Assembly (NCBI GenBank): GCA_013792135.1
Contig: VMSP01000020.1
Span: 1-45,740 of the forward strand
Source of the DNA: Desulfocapsa sp.
GTDB lineage: Bacteria > Desulfobacterota > Desulfobulbia > Desulfobulbales > Desulfocapsaceae
Length of the DNA stretch: 45,740 nt
Direction: 5' to 3'
Under the pieces are notes generated by a model. The model saw nothing but the letters and a program-made list of their open reading frames with translations. It had not been told where the DNA came from and made no database searches. Below are positions 7,355 to 16,127 of the stretch, one piece after another; within the stretch, counting starts at the first letter, position 1; each line of letters opens with the position of its first letter. A program made the position numbers and the translations under genes.

Positions 7355-8350
7355 CTAATCAGCGATAGGGTCAAGGCAGGCGTCATTGCCCCGAGCCAGG
7401 ACTTTCAGCTTATTGCGGACGACCCACTTGAGCGGAATGGAAATCTTTTTCTTCATGGCCGGACCGGCCGAGCCGATCATCCAGCACTGTTGTGGGCACT
7501 CTTTGACCTGTTGCCGGATTTCTTCGGCTTTTGGCCCTTGCCATATTTTATCAAAACTCTGCTCATGGAGGTTGCCCATTATCATCGGCTCCGGGGAACC
7601 ATTGCAGGGCAGGACATTGCCGAAGGGATCGACAAAAAACATATCGGTGCCGACCTCGCAAGGCAGGGCCCGCTTCTGACCCCGCACCTTCCTGGCCAGG
7701 CCCATATTGAAATAGGCCCGGAACCAGTTCTTCGGCTTGTTGGTTTTCAGCATTTCCACGGCAATATTCTCAAAGGTCCTGGCCACCTTGTCTTTATCTT
7801 TGTATTTGTTCTCCGTGGTATGGAAATAGAAGGAGTTATGGGTGGTGGCGGTGGCAAACTCAAGTCCCATGGCATTGGCCAGCCGGTAGAGCTCGATCAT
7901 GTCATCGGCATTGCGGTCGGAAACGGTCATGCCAAAGCCAATATCGCTAATCCCCATACCCTGCAAGGTGGTCAGGGTACGCAAGCCATGGTCAAAACCG
8001 TCCTTGATACCGCGCAACTCATCGTTGGCGGCAGGCAAGCCTTCAATAGAGATTCTAATGCCAACGCGGTTGCCGAAGCGCTCAAAGAGCTTGATAACCC
8101 TATCAGTAAAATAGCCGTTGGAGCTGATCACCAAACGTTTTGTCTTGGTGAGAGCCTTTTCGACGATCTCTTCAATATCCTGACGCAGAAAAGGCTCACC
8201 GCCGGTGATGTTGATAAAGTCAAGACCCTCCGGCAGCTTGTCCACCAGCTCCGGGCCATACTCTTCCTCTTTTTTACTGGGGTGCTGCCAGGTGTTGCAC
8301 ATATAACACTTGGCGTTGCAGCGATAGGTGACGATGAGACATGCTTCCAT
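7355..8350 (-). CDS. Radical SAM/SPASM protein
   Basis: Radical S-adenosylmethionine enzyme of 331 aa. The CxxxCxxC cluster motif is C11, C15, C18 (CNAKCYMC), and the SAM-binding GGEP follows at about residue 52. A C-terminal SPASM-like region has cysteines in LPCEVGTD, NVLPCNGSPEP and KECPQQCW, which should ligate auxiliary FeS clusters. The reaction cannot be deduced; SPASM proteins usually modify peptides or sugars and related molecules. It lies in a glycosyltransferase run, 3 bp after the AlbA_2 gene and 11 bp before the next GT4, so sugar or carrier modification is plausible but unproven. Confidence 0.88.
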   Translation of the reverse strand: MEACLIVTYRCNAKCYMCNTWQHPSKKEEEYGPELVDKLPEGLDFINITGGEPFLRQDIEEIVEKALTKTKRLVISSNGYFTDRVIKLFERFGNRVGIRISIEGLPAANDELRGIKDGFDHGLRTLTTLQGMGISDIGFGMTVSDRNADDMIELYRLANAMGLEFATATTHNSFYFHTTENKYKDKDKVARTFENIAVEMLKTNKPKNWFRAYFNMGLARKVRGQKRALPCEVGTDMFFVDPFGNVLPCNGSPEPMIMGNLHEQSFDKIWQGPKAEEIRQQVKECPQQCWMIGSAGPAMKKKISIPLKWVVRNKLKVLARGNDACLDPIAD

Positions 8351-8353
8351 AAT

Positions 8354-9796
8354 TTATTCTCTATTTTTTTGCTCTGCCAGCCACTGCCTACCAAGTTGGG
8401 TCAGCTGGTATTGCTGAAGGGGGCTGTTTGGTTTGTCTGGGATGGTCATTTCCAGGAGAGCCTTCGTCAAGGCAGGCTGTAGATAATTTTCGAGAAAATA
8501 CTTCTTGTTTTTGATGCCCATACTGCTTTGAATTTCTTTCCTGGAAAGCGCCTTTTCACAGGTGGCTAACAGTCTAACAACTGAGGGGGTAACTGAGGGG
8601 GTAGCTGAGGGGGTAGCTGAGGGGGTAACATGGGGAGTAAGTTCTTTCGCTTCAGGGTGGGGGTAGACAATCACTCGAATTGTTGGCCCAATTTCCTGCC
8701 ATTCCGGAGCGGGGTATCCATTGGCATTACAAAAATCGACCACCCTTTTATAACCACTTCCCCATTCCTCCATGACACCAAGCTCTTTTAAGGTGCGGGC
8801 GACAACACGATTTCTGATCCTGCTGAGCCCGGTTTTGAGATCATCCATGGTCATCCCAAAAGGCAGAAGACCTGGGCTTTGTATCTCGAGTCTGTCTGAA
8901 AAAATAGCGACCATCACCCGCATCCCTGTTAGAGAATAATCACAGTGGACAACACTGTTGACGAGGATTTCCCGGACGGCAAAGCCGGGGTAGGCGGGGA
9001 TATCTTCACGCTTCATCCCCTCAATTTTTGGAAACAGCCTGCTATTACGGAGAATAAAGGTTGGAACCTTTTCAATAGCCTCAAGAATAGAGCCTTCAAA
9101 ATCCAGCCGGTCAAGAAAATGGGCTTTGTCGGTGCCGCTAAATCTGGCGCAACTGACCCTGGCATCCGGTAATATTTGTTGCCTGATATCCGGCTTGCCG
9201 AAAAGAATGAGCCCACCATAGGTCACTACATTTCGCCCGGCAAACGGAGTCAAAATTCCGAGGGAAATAAGCTGTTGTTCATGCACCTCTCTTCCAGCTT
9301 CCTTAAATATTTTCTCAATAAATGGAAGGTCCAGCGCCTCTATGGAAAGGGAAGGACAAGGCAACTGGTCAAAGGTTTTATTTTCATGCTGCCTTTTCAT
9401 CTCAGCAATAAACTCAGGCCCGGCCTGACGGGTGCTGGAACCCAGACGAATATATACGCCTCGCTCATCTCCTTCACTCTTTAGATAAAACGGGCCTGGC
9501 CAGTGGGCGACACGAATACACAACAGTGCTTTTCCGGCAACCGAGACGATTTCAATGTCCGGCATGATCATGGGCGCAATCGAATCGGCAATAGCACTGG
9601 ATAATTGTTCCTCAACCTGAAGGGGGTTCTCAACACCAGCGATATTGCCATCATCCTCCCTGCCGATGACAATGACGCCGCCGGCAGTATTGGCAAAGGC
9701 GACAATGGTCTTCATGATCTGCTTGAGAGCAGATGTATCCCGTTTGAACTCGAGCGTCTTTCCTTCTGAAGTGGTGAGGAGTTGTTTGATATCCAT
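8354..9796 (-). CDS. AlbA_2 / GHKL-ATPase / winged-helix protein (COG2865-like), copy 2
   Basis: Second AlbA_2 regulator, 480 aa. The N-terminal AlbA_2 domain has TLEFKRDTS and VAFANTAGGVIVIG (residues 13-50). The HATPase_c_4-like domain has AVREILVNSVVHCDYS (about 265) and IQSPGLLPFG. A linker of five degenerate 4-aa repeats (TPHV, TPSA, TPSA, TPSV, TPSV) leads to a winged-helix end with NYLQPALTKALL, closely matching copy 1. It lies between GT4 copy 2 (11 bp upstream) and the radical SAM gene (3 bp downstream) in one minus-strand run. It may regulate that cluster or act as an independent defence-type gene; the sequence does not decide. Confidence 0.85.
   Translation of the reverse strand: MDIKQLLTTSEGKTLEFKRDTSALKQIMKTIVAFANTAGGVIVIGREDDGNIAGVENPLQVEEQLSSAIADSIAPMIMPDIEIVSVAGKALLCIRVAHWPGPFYLKSEGDERGVYIRLGSSTRQAGPEFIAEMKRQHENKTFDQLPCPSLSIEALDLPFIEKIFKEAGREVHEQQLISLGILTPFAGRNVVTYGGLILFGKPDIRQQILPDARVSCARFSGTDKAHFLDRLDFEGSILEAIEKVPTFILRNSRLFPKIEGMKREDIPAYPGFAVREILVNSVVHCDYSLTGMRVMVAIFSDRLEIQSPGLLPFGMTMDDLKTGLSRIRNRVVARTLKELGVMEEWGSGYKRVVDFCNANGYPAPEWQEIGPTIRVIVYPHPEAKELTPHVTPSATPSATPSVTPSVVRLLATCEKALSRKEIQSSMGIKNKKYFLENYLQPALTKALLEMTIPDKPNSPLQQYQLTQLGRQWLAEQKNRE
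8580..8639. repeat. 12-bp degenerate coding repeat, 5 copies
   Basis: Five 12-bp units (two ACTGAGGGGGTA, two GCTGAGGGGGTA, one ACATGGGGAGTA) encode the linker of the AlbA_2 protein. It is the counterpart of the seven perfect units at 1451-1534 but more diverged, so linker length differs between the paralogues. Confidence 0.93.
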
Positions 9797-9807
9797 TGTA
9801 TTGCGTT

Positions 9808-11013
9808 CTATGCTCCGGTAAGAAGCTCAGAGTAGATGCTCAGCAACTGGCGATTATGTTCTGCCAGCGAGTACTCCTGCTCAAGCTTACTTCTGGCGGC
9901 GCGACCCATTTGATCTCTCAATTCAGCATCACCTGCCAGGAGTTCCATCTTTTCCGCCAGTTCAGCCACATTGCCCATTTCAAAGAGAAGCCCTGTCTTG
10001 CCATCTTCAATCTGCTCCGGGATGCCGCCGATCCGGCTGCCGATGATCGGCTTGCCAAAGGCCATGGCTTCGAGCACCACCATGGAACAGTTTTCATACC
10101 ATTCAGACGGAACCACGACAAAGGCGGCGCTGGCAATAAGATCGTGCAGGACCTGACCACTCTGATAGCCAAGAAAATCGACCTCAGGATATTCCCCCCG
10201 CAACTCTTGTTCCAGTGGCCCAGTGCCAACCATTTTTAGAGGCAGATTTGTTTTCAGGCTTTGATGGGCACGAAGCAGGGTCTTCACCCCTTTTTCCCTG
10301 GATAACCTGCCAAAATAAAGGCCATAGCCCTGATCTGCATACCTTGGTTGATAGGTATCCACATCAATACCATTAGGCAGTACCTTGATTTTTTCTCGGG
10401 GGATACGCTGCCCAATCAGATCGGCCAGAAAACGACTGGGAGCCAGAAAGAGATCACCCCCCTCATAACTCCCCCGCCACTTATGAAACATGGCCTCTGC
10501 CGAAAGAAGAAACCCACGCATCCGTGAATCCTGGCAGTTCATGGTAAAGGCATTCCAGGACTTCCCCCCGGCACAGGCGTTGCAGATTGCGCCATCCTTC
10601 AAGGCCAGATAACTGGGGCATACCAGTTTGTAGTCGTGCAATGTCAGGACAACCTTGACCCCATGTTTTTTCAATACAGGAACAATGGAGGGAGTGAGCT
10701 GGTGATAGATATTATGGAGATGGGCTATCTGCGGCTTTTCCTGAACAATCAATTCCTCAATCTTACGCACTGCCACTGAAGAATGGACAAAGGAAATGGC
10801 CTGCTGGAGTCTCTGGGCTATTCCACCAGCGGAGTTATAACTGGTGTTGGGCACAAAGAAATCAGCATAGGAAGAGGGAAGATTCCTCTCATCAGCCATG
10901 GAAAAATCAACGACCTCATGCCCCTGCCCCGTCAGAAAAGCACGTTCCTGAAAAAACACGGTTTCCGATCCGCCATTGAGGTGGAAGAATTTATTGGCGA
11001 GGAGGATCTTCAT
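9808..11013 (-). CDS. GT4 glycosyltransferase, copy 2 (full length)
   Basis: The complete member of the local GT4 family, 401 aa, and the reference for the truncated copies at 59-1222, 2636-2941 and 4909-4937. The acceptor domain has NGGSETVFFQE and HLHNIYHQLTP. The donor domain has LYFGRLSREKGVKTLL and the E-x7-E block around residue 305. The C-terminus LRDQMGRAARSKLEQEYS is the usual GT4 tail, missing from copy 1. The frame is open to 11106, but those codons run into an IS3 remnant and lack similarity, so the ATG at 11013 (MKILLAN) is chosen. It precedes the AlbA_2 copy 2 gene by 11 bp. Donor and acceptor are unknown. Confidence 0.92.
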   Translation of the reverse strand: MKILLANKFFHLNGGSETVFFQERAFLTGQGHEVVDFSMADERNLPSSYADFFVPNTSYNSAGGIAQRLQQAISFVHSSVAVRKIEELIVQEKPQIAHLHNIYHQLTPSIVPVLKKHGVKVVLTLHDYKLVCPSYLALKDGAICNACAGGKSWNAFTMNCQDSRMRGFLLSAEAMFHKWRGSYEGGDLFLAPSRFLADLIGQRIPREKIKVLPNGIDVDTYQPRYADQGYGLYFGRLSREKGVKTLLRAHQSLKTNLPLKMVGTGPLEQELRGEYPEVDFLGYQSGQVLHDLIASAAFVVVPSEWYENCSMVVLEAMAFGKPIIGSRIGGIPEQIEDGKTGLLFEMGNVAELAEKMELLAGDAELRDQMGRAARSKLEQEYSLAEHNRQLLSIYSELLTGA

Positions 11014-11106
11014 GGCCTGGATCTCTTTGTTTTTTAGGCGCTGCCTGTATTTCATTAATACAGGCCATCCCATATTCTGTGATGTTATATCTCTGATCAG
11101 CAGCAC

Positions 11107-11233
11107 TTTTTAACTACATTGAAGTCTACTACAAGCGTCGAAGAAAACATCCTACTAATGGGCATAAATATCCAGCTCGTCAATATGAGAAGGAATGTGG
11201 GATATGAAAAAAGCGGCTTAACTACGGCTCCAC
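11107..11233 (+). mobile_element. IS3-family remnant: C-terminus of transposase OrfB plus right end
   Basis: On the plus strand a frame reads FNYIEVYYKRRRKHPTNGH, then KYPARQYE and a stop at 11207. This is the C-terminal DDE-transposase tail of IS3-family OrfB (compare the usual FxYIExxYNRxRRHSxxGYxSP). Nothing upstream of the phenylalanine is in frame, so the 5' part is gone. The following GGCTTAAC...TCCAC block resembles, in inverse, the TGTGGACAC...TAAGCC start of the remnant at 16128-16275, so both may come from one IS type. It is inactive. Confidence 0.7.
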
Positions 11234-11295
11234 TTTGTTGTGGCAGAATCGGATAGATTGTGAGCGTGTAGCGATCCACGATTTATCCTTATTCG

Positions 11296-12348
11296 TTATA
11301 TTTTTAGCCTTAATTTTACAACCTCCCAAATGCTCTTTCCCATTTTTTCTTCGTTAAATTTGTCTCTTACTGTGATTAATCCTTGTTGGCCTATCTTTTT
11401 TCGCAAAAGAGCATCATTCTCTAACCTTAATATCTGACCAGTCAAATAATTACTGTCGTTAAGTGGATATAATAAAGCGTTTTTTTCAGATTCAACATAG
11501 TCTGTTATCGCACCTATGTTGGTTGTGATAACAGCTTTTGCAAATGCCATTGCTTGTAATACACTCATTTGTCCATGGGCATATTTTTTTTCAGTAAGGG
11601 GAATTATGATAAATTTTGAATTATTGATTAGTTTTTTTAATTCGTTGATGGAGACTGAGGGATGTAAGGATACTCCTTGTGGCAAGGGGATGTCCATTTT
11701 TTTTGGTCCGACAATAAGTAACTTAGTAGAGATAGCTGCGTTCTGATACGCCAAAATTAATGTTTTCCAGTCTCTTGAGTGGTAACCAAAGGAGAGTATA
11801 TAATCTTCACTAGGTGTGATGTCTGATGGATGGAAAAAATCTAGATCAACGCCAAAAGGAATAAAATGAGAGTCATTGCTTAGTGTTGGAAAATATTGTT
11901 TGTAATGTTCTTTTTGCATTGTTGCATGATAGATAACCATGTCTATTTTGGTGGCAGCAAATTGTGTCAGGGACAGTATTGGCTGTTTACTATTGCCACC
12001 ATTAATTGCGGCAACATCTATTAAAATGTGAGGCGGATGATTTTTGAAAAAAATTTTTCTTAATATTCCGAGGACTAGAGCGCTTTGTCCTCCATGGGAT
12101 ATAATTAGATCATACTTCGATGAAATGAGAAAAGCGTACAATGCTTGGATAATATGTAGTTTGAATAATTTTTTCTCAATCTTTCCAAACATACCGCAGT
12201 CAATTATTCTGACATTCAGATTTGAAATCTGCCAATATTTAAAAAACCAATATCGTTCATTTGTAACATAAACATCAGGAGATTGTTTATTGCAAATGTT
12301 TGACATGACGTGATCGACACGCCAGTTTGGTAAAAACAATACTCGCAT
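11296..12348 (-). CDS. GT4-like glycosyltransferase
   Basis: GT-B glycosyltransferase of 350 aa. The first domain is diverged (MRVLFLPNWRVDH, then an AT-rich Lys/Ile-rich stretch with LIISHGGQSALVLG). The donor domain is clearer: ILSFGYHSRDWKTLILAY (about 195), LLIVGPKK, then LTEKKYAHGQMSVLQAMAFA and TTNIGAITDYVE (about 260-290). The first glutamate of E-x7-E appears shifted or replaced in this block. It starts just after the DUF115 gene in the same direction (4 bp apart). It is AT-rich, as in the rest of the 11.3-19.7 kb block, which suggests transfer from another genome. Substrate unknown. Confidence 0.8.
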   Translation of the reverse strand: MRVLFLPNWRVDHVMSNICNKQSPDVYVTNERYWFFKYWQISNLNVRIIDCGMFGKIEKKLFKLHIIQALYAFLISSKYDLIISHGGQSALVLGILRKIFFKNHPPHILIDVAAINGGNSKQPILSLTQFAATKIDMVIYHATMQKEHYKQYFPTLSNDSHFIPFGVDLDFFHPSDITPSEDYILSFGYHSRDWKTLILAYQNAAISTKLLIVGPKKMDIPLPQGVSLHPSVSINELKKLINNSKFIIIPLTEKKYAHGQMSVLQAMAFAKAVITTNIGAITDYVESEKNALLYPLNDSNYLTGQILRLENDALLRKKIGQQGLITVRDKFNEEKMGKSIWEVVKLRLKI

Positions 12349-12352
12349 AATT

Positions 12353-13246
12353 TTACTTTTTCCTGGTGGCCTTAGTACTTAGTGCGTTTTCATCTACGAG
12401 CCATTGATTGGCACGTTGGTTCAGGAACATAGAACATAAATCCACCCTGTCAAATACTTCAAGCATACCGCCTCTAGTTGCATTGAAAATTTTGACCCCG
12501 TTCTTATCGGCATACTTTTTGGCAATGGAAAATGCGTAAATCATTAGCTCTCCAACGCTGGCTGCATTCTTGTCCTTCCAGCCGGATGCCACAAAGTGTT
12601 GTTTTCCATGTTTGCTATAGTTGCAATCGGTTCCCAATAGATAAATTTCAGAAAATCCCATGTACACTGCTAGTTGAAGCATTGAATATGTAACAGAGTA
12701 GCCGTCATGTACAATTTTCGAAGCGTCATTAGAAAATCCGGTAGTACGTGGGACGAGTTCTCTGTGCCGACCATGGAAACATGTAAAATGGAAATAAGGA
12801 ATATAATTGTGAGGAATTGAGAACTGGGTTGTCATTTGATGTCCGACAAAAATTGTCCCTAGATCAGAACTTCGAATTTCCTCTTCCAGTTTTTCATACA
12901 CGTTCGCATCTTGAATTCCATAATAGGTAGGACGCCACTCTGTTTGGTTAAAAGTCTTAATGATTGAATTGACGCTGAAGCAAAATTCGTCCTTCAATAG
13001 CGAGAGGTCATCAAAAGTAAGGCTAGGACCTGTTGCTACAATGAAGCACCTTTTTCCCTTGTGAATATCTTTGAACATTTCAATTTTTTGATAAGGCGTA
13101 TTCTTCAATAACTTCAATTTGATAAGCAGATAACGCAAATATCGAAATGAATCCATAACAAGATTGTGAAAAATAATGTTTATTACAATGCCGAGCCCAT
13201 AAGTGAGCTGGTTTTTTTTTAGGGTGCTATATATTTTGTTGATCAT
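12353..13246 (-). CDS. MptE-like / DUF115-family protein
   Basis: Protein of 297 aa with the DUF115 (6-hydroxymethylpterin pyrophosphokinase MptE-like) fold. Visible features are KGKRCFIVATGPSL (about 62-76), a Rossmann-like nucleotide site; YLLGTDCNYSKHGKQHF (about 205-220); and FNATRGGMLEVFDRVDL near the end, the usual closing motif. Family members in surface-polysaccharide loci are thought to act in glycan modification or nonulosonate/phosphosugar transfer; the reaction here is not known. It overlaps the polymerase gene by 20 nt, with AAGAAGG as a well-spaced ribosome-binding site. A related domain is fused to the aldolase at 17055-18599. Confidence 0.75.
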   Translation of the reverse strand: MINKIYSTLKKNQLTYGLGIVINIIFHNLVMDSFRYLRYLLIKLKLLKNTPYQKIEMFKDIHKGKRCFIVATGPSLTFDDLSLLKDEFCFSVNSIIKTFNQTEWRPTYYGIQDANVYEKLEEEIRSSDLGTIFVGHQMTTQFSIPHNYIPYFHFTCFHGRHRELVPRTTGFSNDASKIVHDGYSVTYSMLQLAVYMGFSEIYLLGTDCNYSKHGKQHFVASGWKDKNAASVGELMIYAFSIAKKYADKNGVKIFNATRGGMLEVFDRVDLCSMFLNQRANQWLVDENALSTKATRKK

Positions 13247-14465
13247 CCATGTGCCTTCTTATATTTTGCGGATTTTCATTTGATGGCAATATAGCGAGAA
13301 GGGTAAAAAGGAATACGCCATTGGTTGATTTGATGATACCTGTTCCAATGCTACAGACAACAAGCATTGCGAAGGCAGCCATTGCTATTGTTTTATAACG
13401 AATTGATGAACGCTTATCTTCATTGAGAATTTGAAAGAGCTGGAAAAGTATTACTATGTAAATAAGTGTGCCGAAGTACCCAGTCTGGGCGATTATCATT
13501 GCCAGATAGTTATCATTAAGAAAGTTACCATGCTTACCATTATGGCCTGTGCCCAGTCCATAAACATAGAGCAAGCCATATTTAACATAAAGGGGGGAGT
13601 AGTGCTGTTTTGCCTGTTCTCCACCATAAGTTGCAAATCCTGATCCAAAGGGTGCGTAATCATTGGCCACTTTAAAGGAATTTAGCAGGAGATGCATGCG
13701 AGGAGAGTTGTAATCCGTGATGTAGGTGGTAATTTGATAAGACGAAATTAGAAATATTGCAGCAGCGAAAATAACAAGATGCCTAATTTTAATATTTGCT
13801 TTGTTATCAATGATGAAAATGATAAAACTGACTGTAAGAAATGAATATATAACACCTTTAGTCGTCTGAAGAAGTGTCACGAACGATAGCACTACGTATA
13901 AAACGAATTTCCTGTTTGGTAAAGTTGAAGCTGATATTATTAAGAGACAAGCAACAACAGATATTCCGAATGCACTTTGATTACCAAAGACAAAGCAAAA
14001 CGCCTTGATGCCGTACCGTTCATCAAAAGTCATTCCTATATCAATGAACTGTGATAAGAGTGCCAATATGAAAGTCAATATGATATAAAATTTTGATATA
14101 GGGGTTAGAAAATTTACGAACACTTGTCTTTCATGCTCGGACAATACTTTTCTCAGCAAAACAAATACAAGGAATTGTTTGTATATCGTAAGCATGTCTA
14201 TGATTATAGGCGGGGGCGAAACGATGAGATTGCTTTGAAGATTTGATGTCAGACCAATCAAATATGTTATTATAATATTGAAAAAGATCCATCGATCTCG
14301 ACGAGAAAATCTTTTCCTGCTCGTTGTCAAATGAAAAAACGCACAAACAAAAACAAAGAACTCATCATAATAAGCAAAGACCCCTGGAATGATGTAGCTA
14401 ACGGGGAGCAACATTGTTGCTAAGGCTAAAATTTTCGCACGACTCAAGGAGATTTTAGTAGCCAA
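13227..14465 (-). CDS. wzy: Wzy-like O-antigen/polysaccharide polymerase
   Basis: Very hydrophobic inner-membrane protein with about ten predicted membrane segments and a long hydrophilic loop near residues 260-330 (GSGFATYGGEQAKQHYSP, then GLGTGHNGKHGNFLNDNY). This is the usual shape of Wzy polymerases, which join undecaprenyl-linked units in the periplasm. The frame is open to an ATG at 14522 inside the flippase gene. A TTG at 14465 preceded by GGAG with 7-base spacing overlaps the flippase stop by 11 nt and is a better start. Wzy proteins share little sequence, so the call rests on topology and on position beside wzx and GT genes. Confidence 0.75.
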   Translation of the reverse strand: MATKISLSRAKILALATMLLPVSYIIPGVFAYYDEFFVFVCAFFHLTTSRKRFSRRDRWIFFNIIITYLIGLTSNLQSNLIVSPPPIIIDMLTIYKQFLVFVLLRKVLSEHERQVFVNFLTPISKFYIILTFILALLSQFIDIGMTFDERYGIKAFCFVFGNQSAFGISVVACLLIISASTLPNRKFVLYVVLSFVTLLQTTKGVIYSFLTVSFIIFIIDNKANIKIRHLVIFAAAIFLISSYQITTYITDYNSPRMHLLLNSFKVANDYAPFGSGFATYGGEQAKQHYSPLYVKYGLLYVYGLGTGHNGKHGNFLNDNYLAMIIAQTGYFGTLIYIVILFQLFQILNEDKRSSIRYKTIAMAAFAMLVVCSIGTGIIKSTNGVFLFTLLAILPSNENPQNIRRHMDDQQNI

Positions 14466-15981
14466 GTTTTTTCTCCAAAAAAGAACAGATATAAACCTGT
14501 TCTTCACGGGATAATCCCACAAAATATATGGCTAAGATGGAACTTAGGGTGGATACCACGGAGACAACAATCAGAGCCATGACCCCCTCAACAAAAAAGC
14601 TGACCGTCAGTGGGGCGATTGGTGCCAACATTGTAACGAAAATAATTGGAGCAATCACTATATGCATATAGTTTTTTAGATCGAACTCTGGCAGTAGTTT
14701 TTTAATCACTCGCAAAATAACGTAAAGATACACCAACCGAACTATAATATATCCGAAGTAGACACTTTGTGGAGGAAAACCAATTGCCAAGAATATGTAA
14801 GCAACAGGAAAATTCATTAAAAAAACAATCCCGCCAAGTAACGAGTACCCCTTAAGATTACCAACAGATTGGACTGCTGCCCAAAGAGGGTTTTTTAGAG
14901 AATCAACGAGAGTATAGATGATTATTAGTATCGAGAAACCTGAAGTATACTTCGGGACAACGGTTAACCAGGTATTCAGGATGAAATCAATGTTCAAGAT
15001 CAATGGTATAGCCAGCAACATTAAAAGGTAATAAGTGAATTTTGAGCTTAGATTTATTGTTTTAAAAAAGAATGTCATATCCCTTACTGCGTACGCCTTT
15101 ACCATTTGAGGTCGAGCGGCAGTATAAATATTTTGACTGAAGCTGAGTAAAGCGTTACTTATTTGGTATGATATCCCTCGTGCGGCATTTATTGTAGGGC
15201 CCATGAAAATATTTAAGAGGACACTGATTCCTTGTTGGTTTATAGCCTCTGTTAGAGCGGTAAATGCATTCCATCCTATAAATGAGAACATCTGTTTGAA
15301 TAGGTCGCTGTTCCAATAGAAGCTAATCTTGCTTTCGGTAAAGTTTTTGGAACAGTAAATCATTTTTACCAGGCCTACAAGTAATGTGACCACCATATAT
15401 AGGAAAGCGTAGTGGACTAACTTGTCATGGGAACTGATTATAAGTACGTATGCAATTATTAATCGACCAACGGCTTCAAGTATGCCAACGTATGCGTATA
15501 CTTGCATCCGTTCTCTGGCAATTATAACAGCGTCATAGATGTAGCTGTTTATTGTGAAGAAGACCGATAATACAGAAAAGTGGAAAACTAGATTTGCCGC
15601 GGGTAGCCGTTCAATTGGTATGACGAGTTTATTGTTTATGAACCAGAGACCCAATGTTTCAAGAATAACCACAACAATGACCGACATCGCAAAGAAATTA
15701 AAACAGGCCATGTTGAATACATGGTTCGCTTCAACTTCATCGCCTAAGCCATATTGGTAGTTCAAAAAACGCTGCGCCGAGTTGGATAATGACGACCCAA
15801 AGAAGAAAAACATTATGACAAAACCTGCTACAAGATTGTAGATGCCAAAGTCAACTACCCCCAACTCTTGTAGTATAATTCTGGAACTATAAAGCGTGAC
15901 AAGGAGAACGAGGCCCATGCGTATGTAGAGAAGCATGGTGTTTTTGAGAATGCTTTTATTACTCAGTTTGACTTTATACAT
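14455..15981 (-). CDS. wzx: Wzx-like polysaccharide flippase
   Basis: Inner-membrane protein of 508 aa with about 12-14 membrane segments, of the MOP (MATE-like) polysaccharide-transporter superfamily. The N-terminus holds YSSRIILQELGVVDFGIYNLV, shortened here to its core LGVVDFGIYN, the hallmark of Wzx/RfbX proteins. A conserved QGISVLLNIFMGPTINAARG block lies near residue 250. It should flip undecaprenyl-diphosphate-linked oligosaccharide to the periplasm for the adjacent Wzy. It is the first gene of the AT-rich block wzx-wzy-DUF115-GT4, with overlapping ends. Upstream DNA holds an IS3 remnant, so the native promoter may have been altered. Confidence 0.9.
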   Translation of the reverse strand: MYKVKLSNKSILKNTMLLYIRMGLVLLVTLYSSRIILQELGVVDFGIYNLVAGFVIMFFFFGSSLSNSAQRFLNYQYGLGDEVEANHVFNMACFNFFAMSVIVVVILETLGLWFINNKLVIPIERLPAANLVFHFSVLSVFFTINSYIYDAVIIARERMQVYAYVGILEAVGRLIIAYVLIISSHDKLVHYAFLYMVVTLLVGLVKMIYCSKNFTESKISFYWNSDLFKQMFSFIGWNAFTALTEAINQQGISVLLNIFMGPTINAARGISYQISNALLSFSQNIYTAARPQMVKAYAVRDMTFFFKTINLSSKFTYYLLMLLAIPLILNIDFILNTWLTVVPKYTSGFSILIIIYTLVDSLKNPLWAAVQSVGNLKGYSLLGGIVFLMNFPVAYIFLAIGFPPQSVYFGYIIVRLVYLYVILRVIKKLLPEFDLKNYMHIVIAPIIFVTMLAPIAPLTVSFFVEGVMALIVVSVVSTLSSILAIYFVGLSREEQVYICSFLEKKLGY

Positions 15982-16127
15982 GGCCGCGTAAAACGTGTTT
16001 TAAGGAGAGGTGAATCCTATTCGACGGACAGATCATCGACCAAAAGTAGGTGGAATCCAATAGTAATTATGCCGCTAATTGCAATCACGCCCGGCGTCTT
16101 CGGAGCGAGTTAGTTGCCAATAGGCCT
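15982..16127. other. Non-coding stretch upstream of wzx
   Basis: AT-rich leader with AAGGAGAGG-like purine blocks on the plus strand and no convincing gene on either strand. Together with the IS3 remnant to its right it makes a 348-bp gap without an intact gene. A wzx promoter is expected here, but I see no clear -35/-10 pair. Confidence 0.4.

Noticed and set aside
7490-8482. Long plus-strand open frame of 330 codons opposite the radical SAM gene
   Set aside because: It lies antisense to two well-supported genes, and its composition is that of a shadow frame; no family motifs.
11097-11279. Minus-strand 60-codon frame upstream of GT4 copy 2
   Set aside because: It is antisense to the IS3 transposase remnant, which explains the sequence better.
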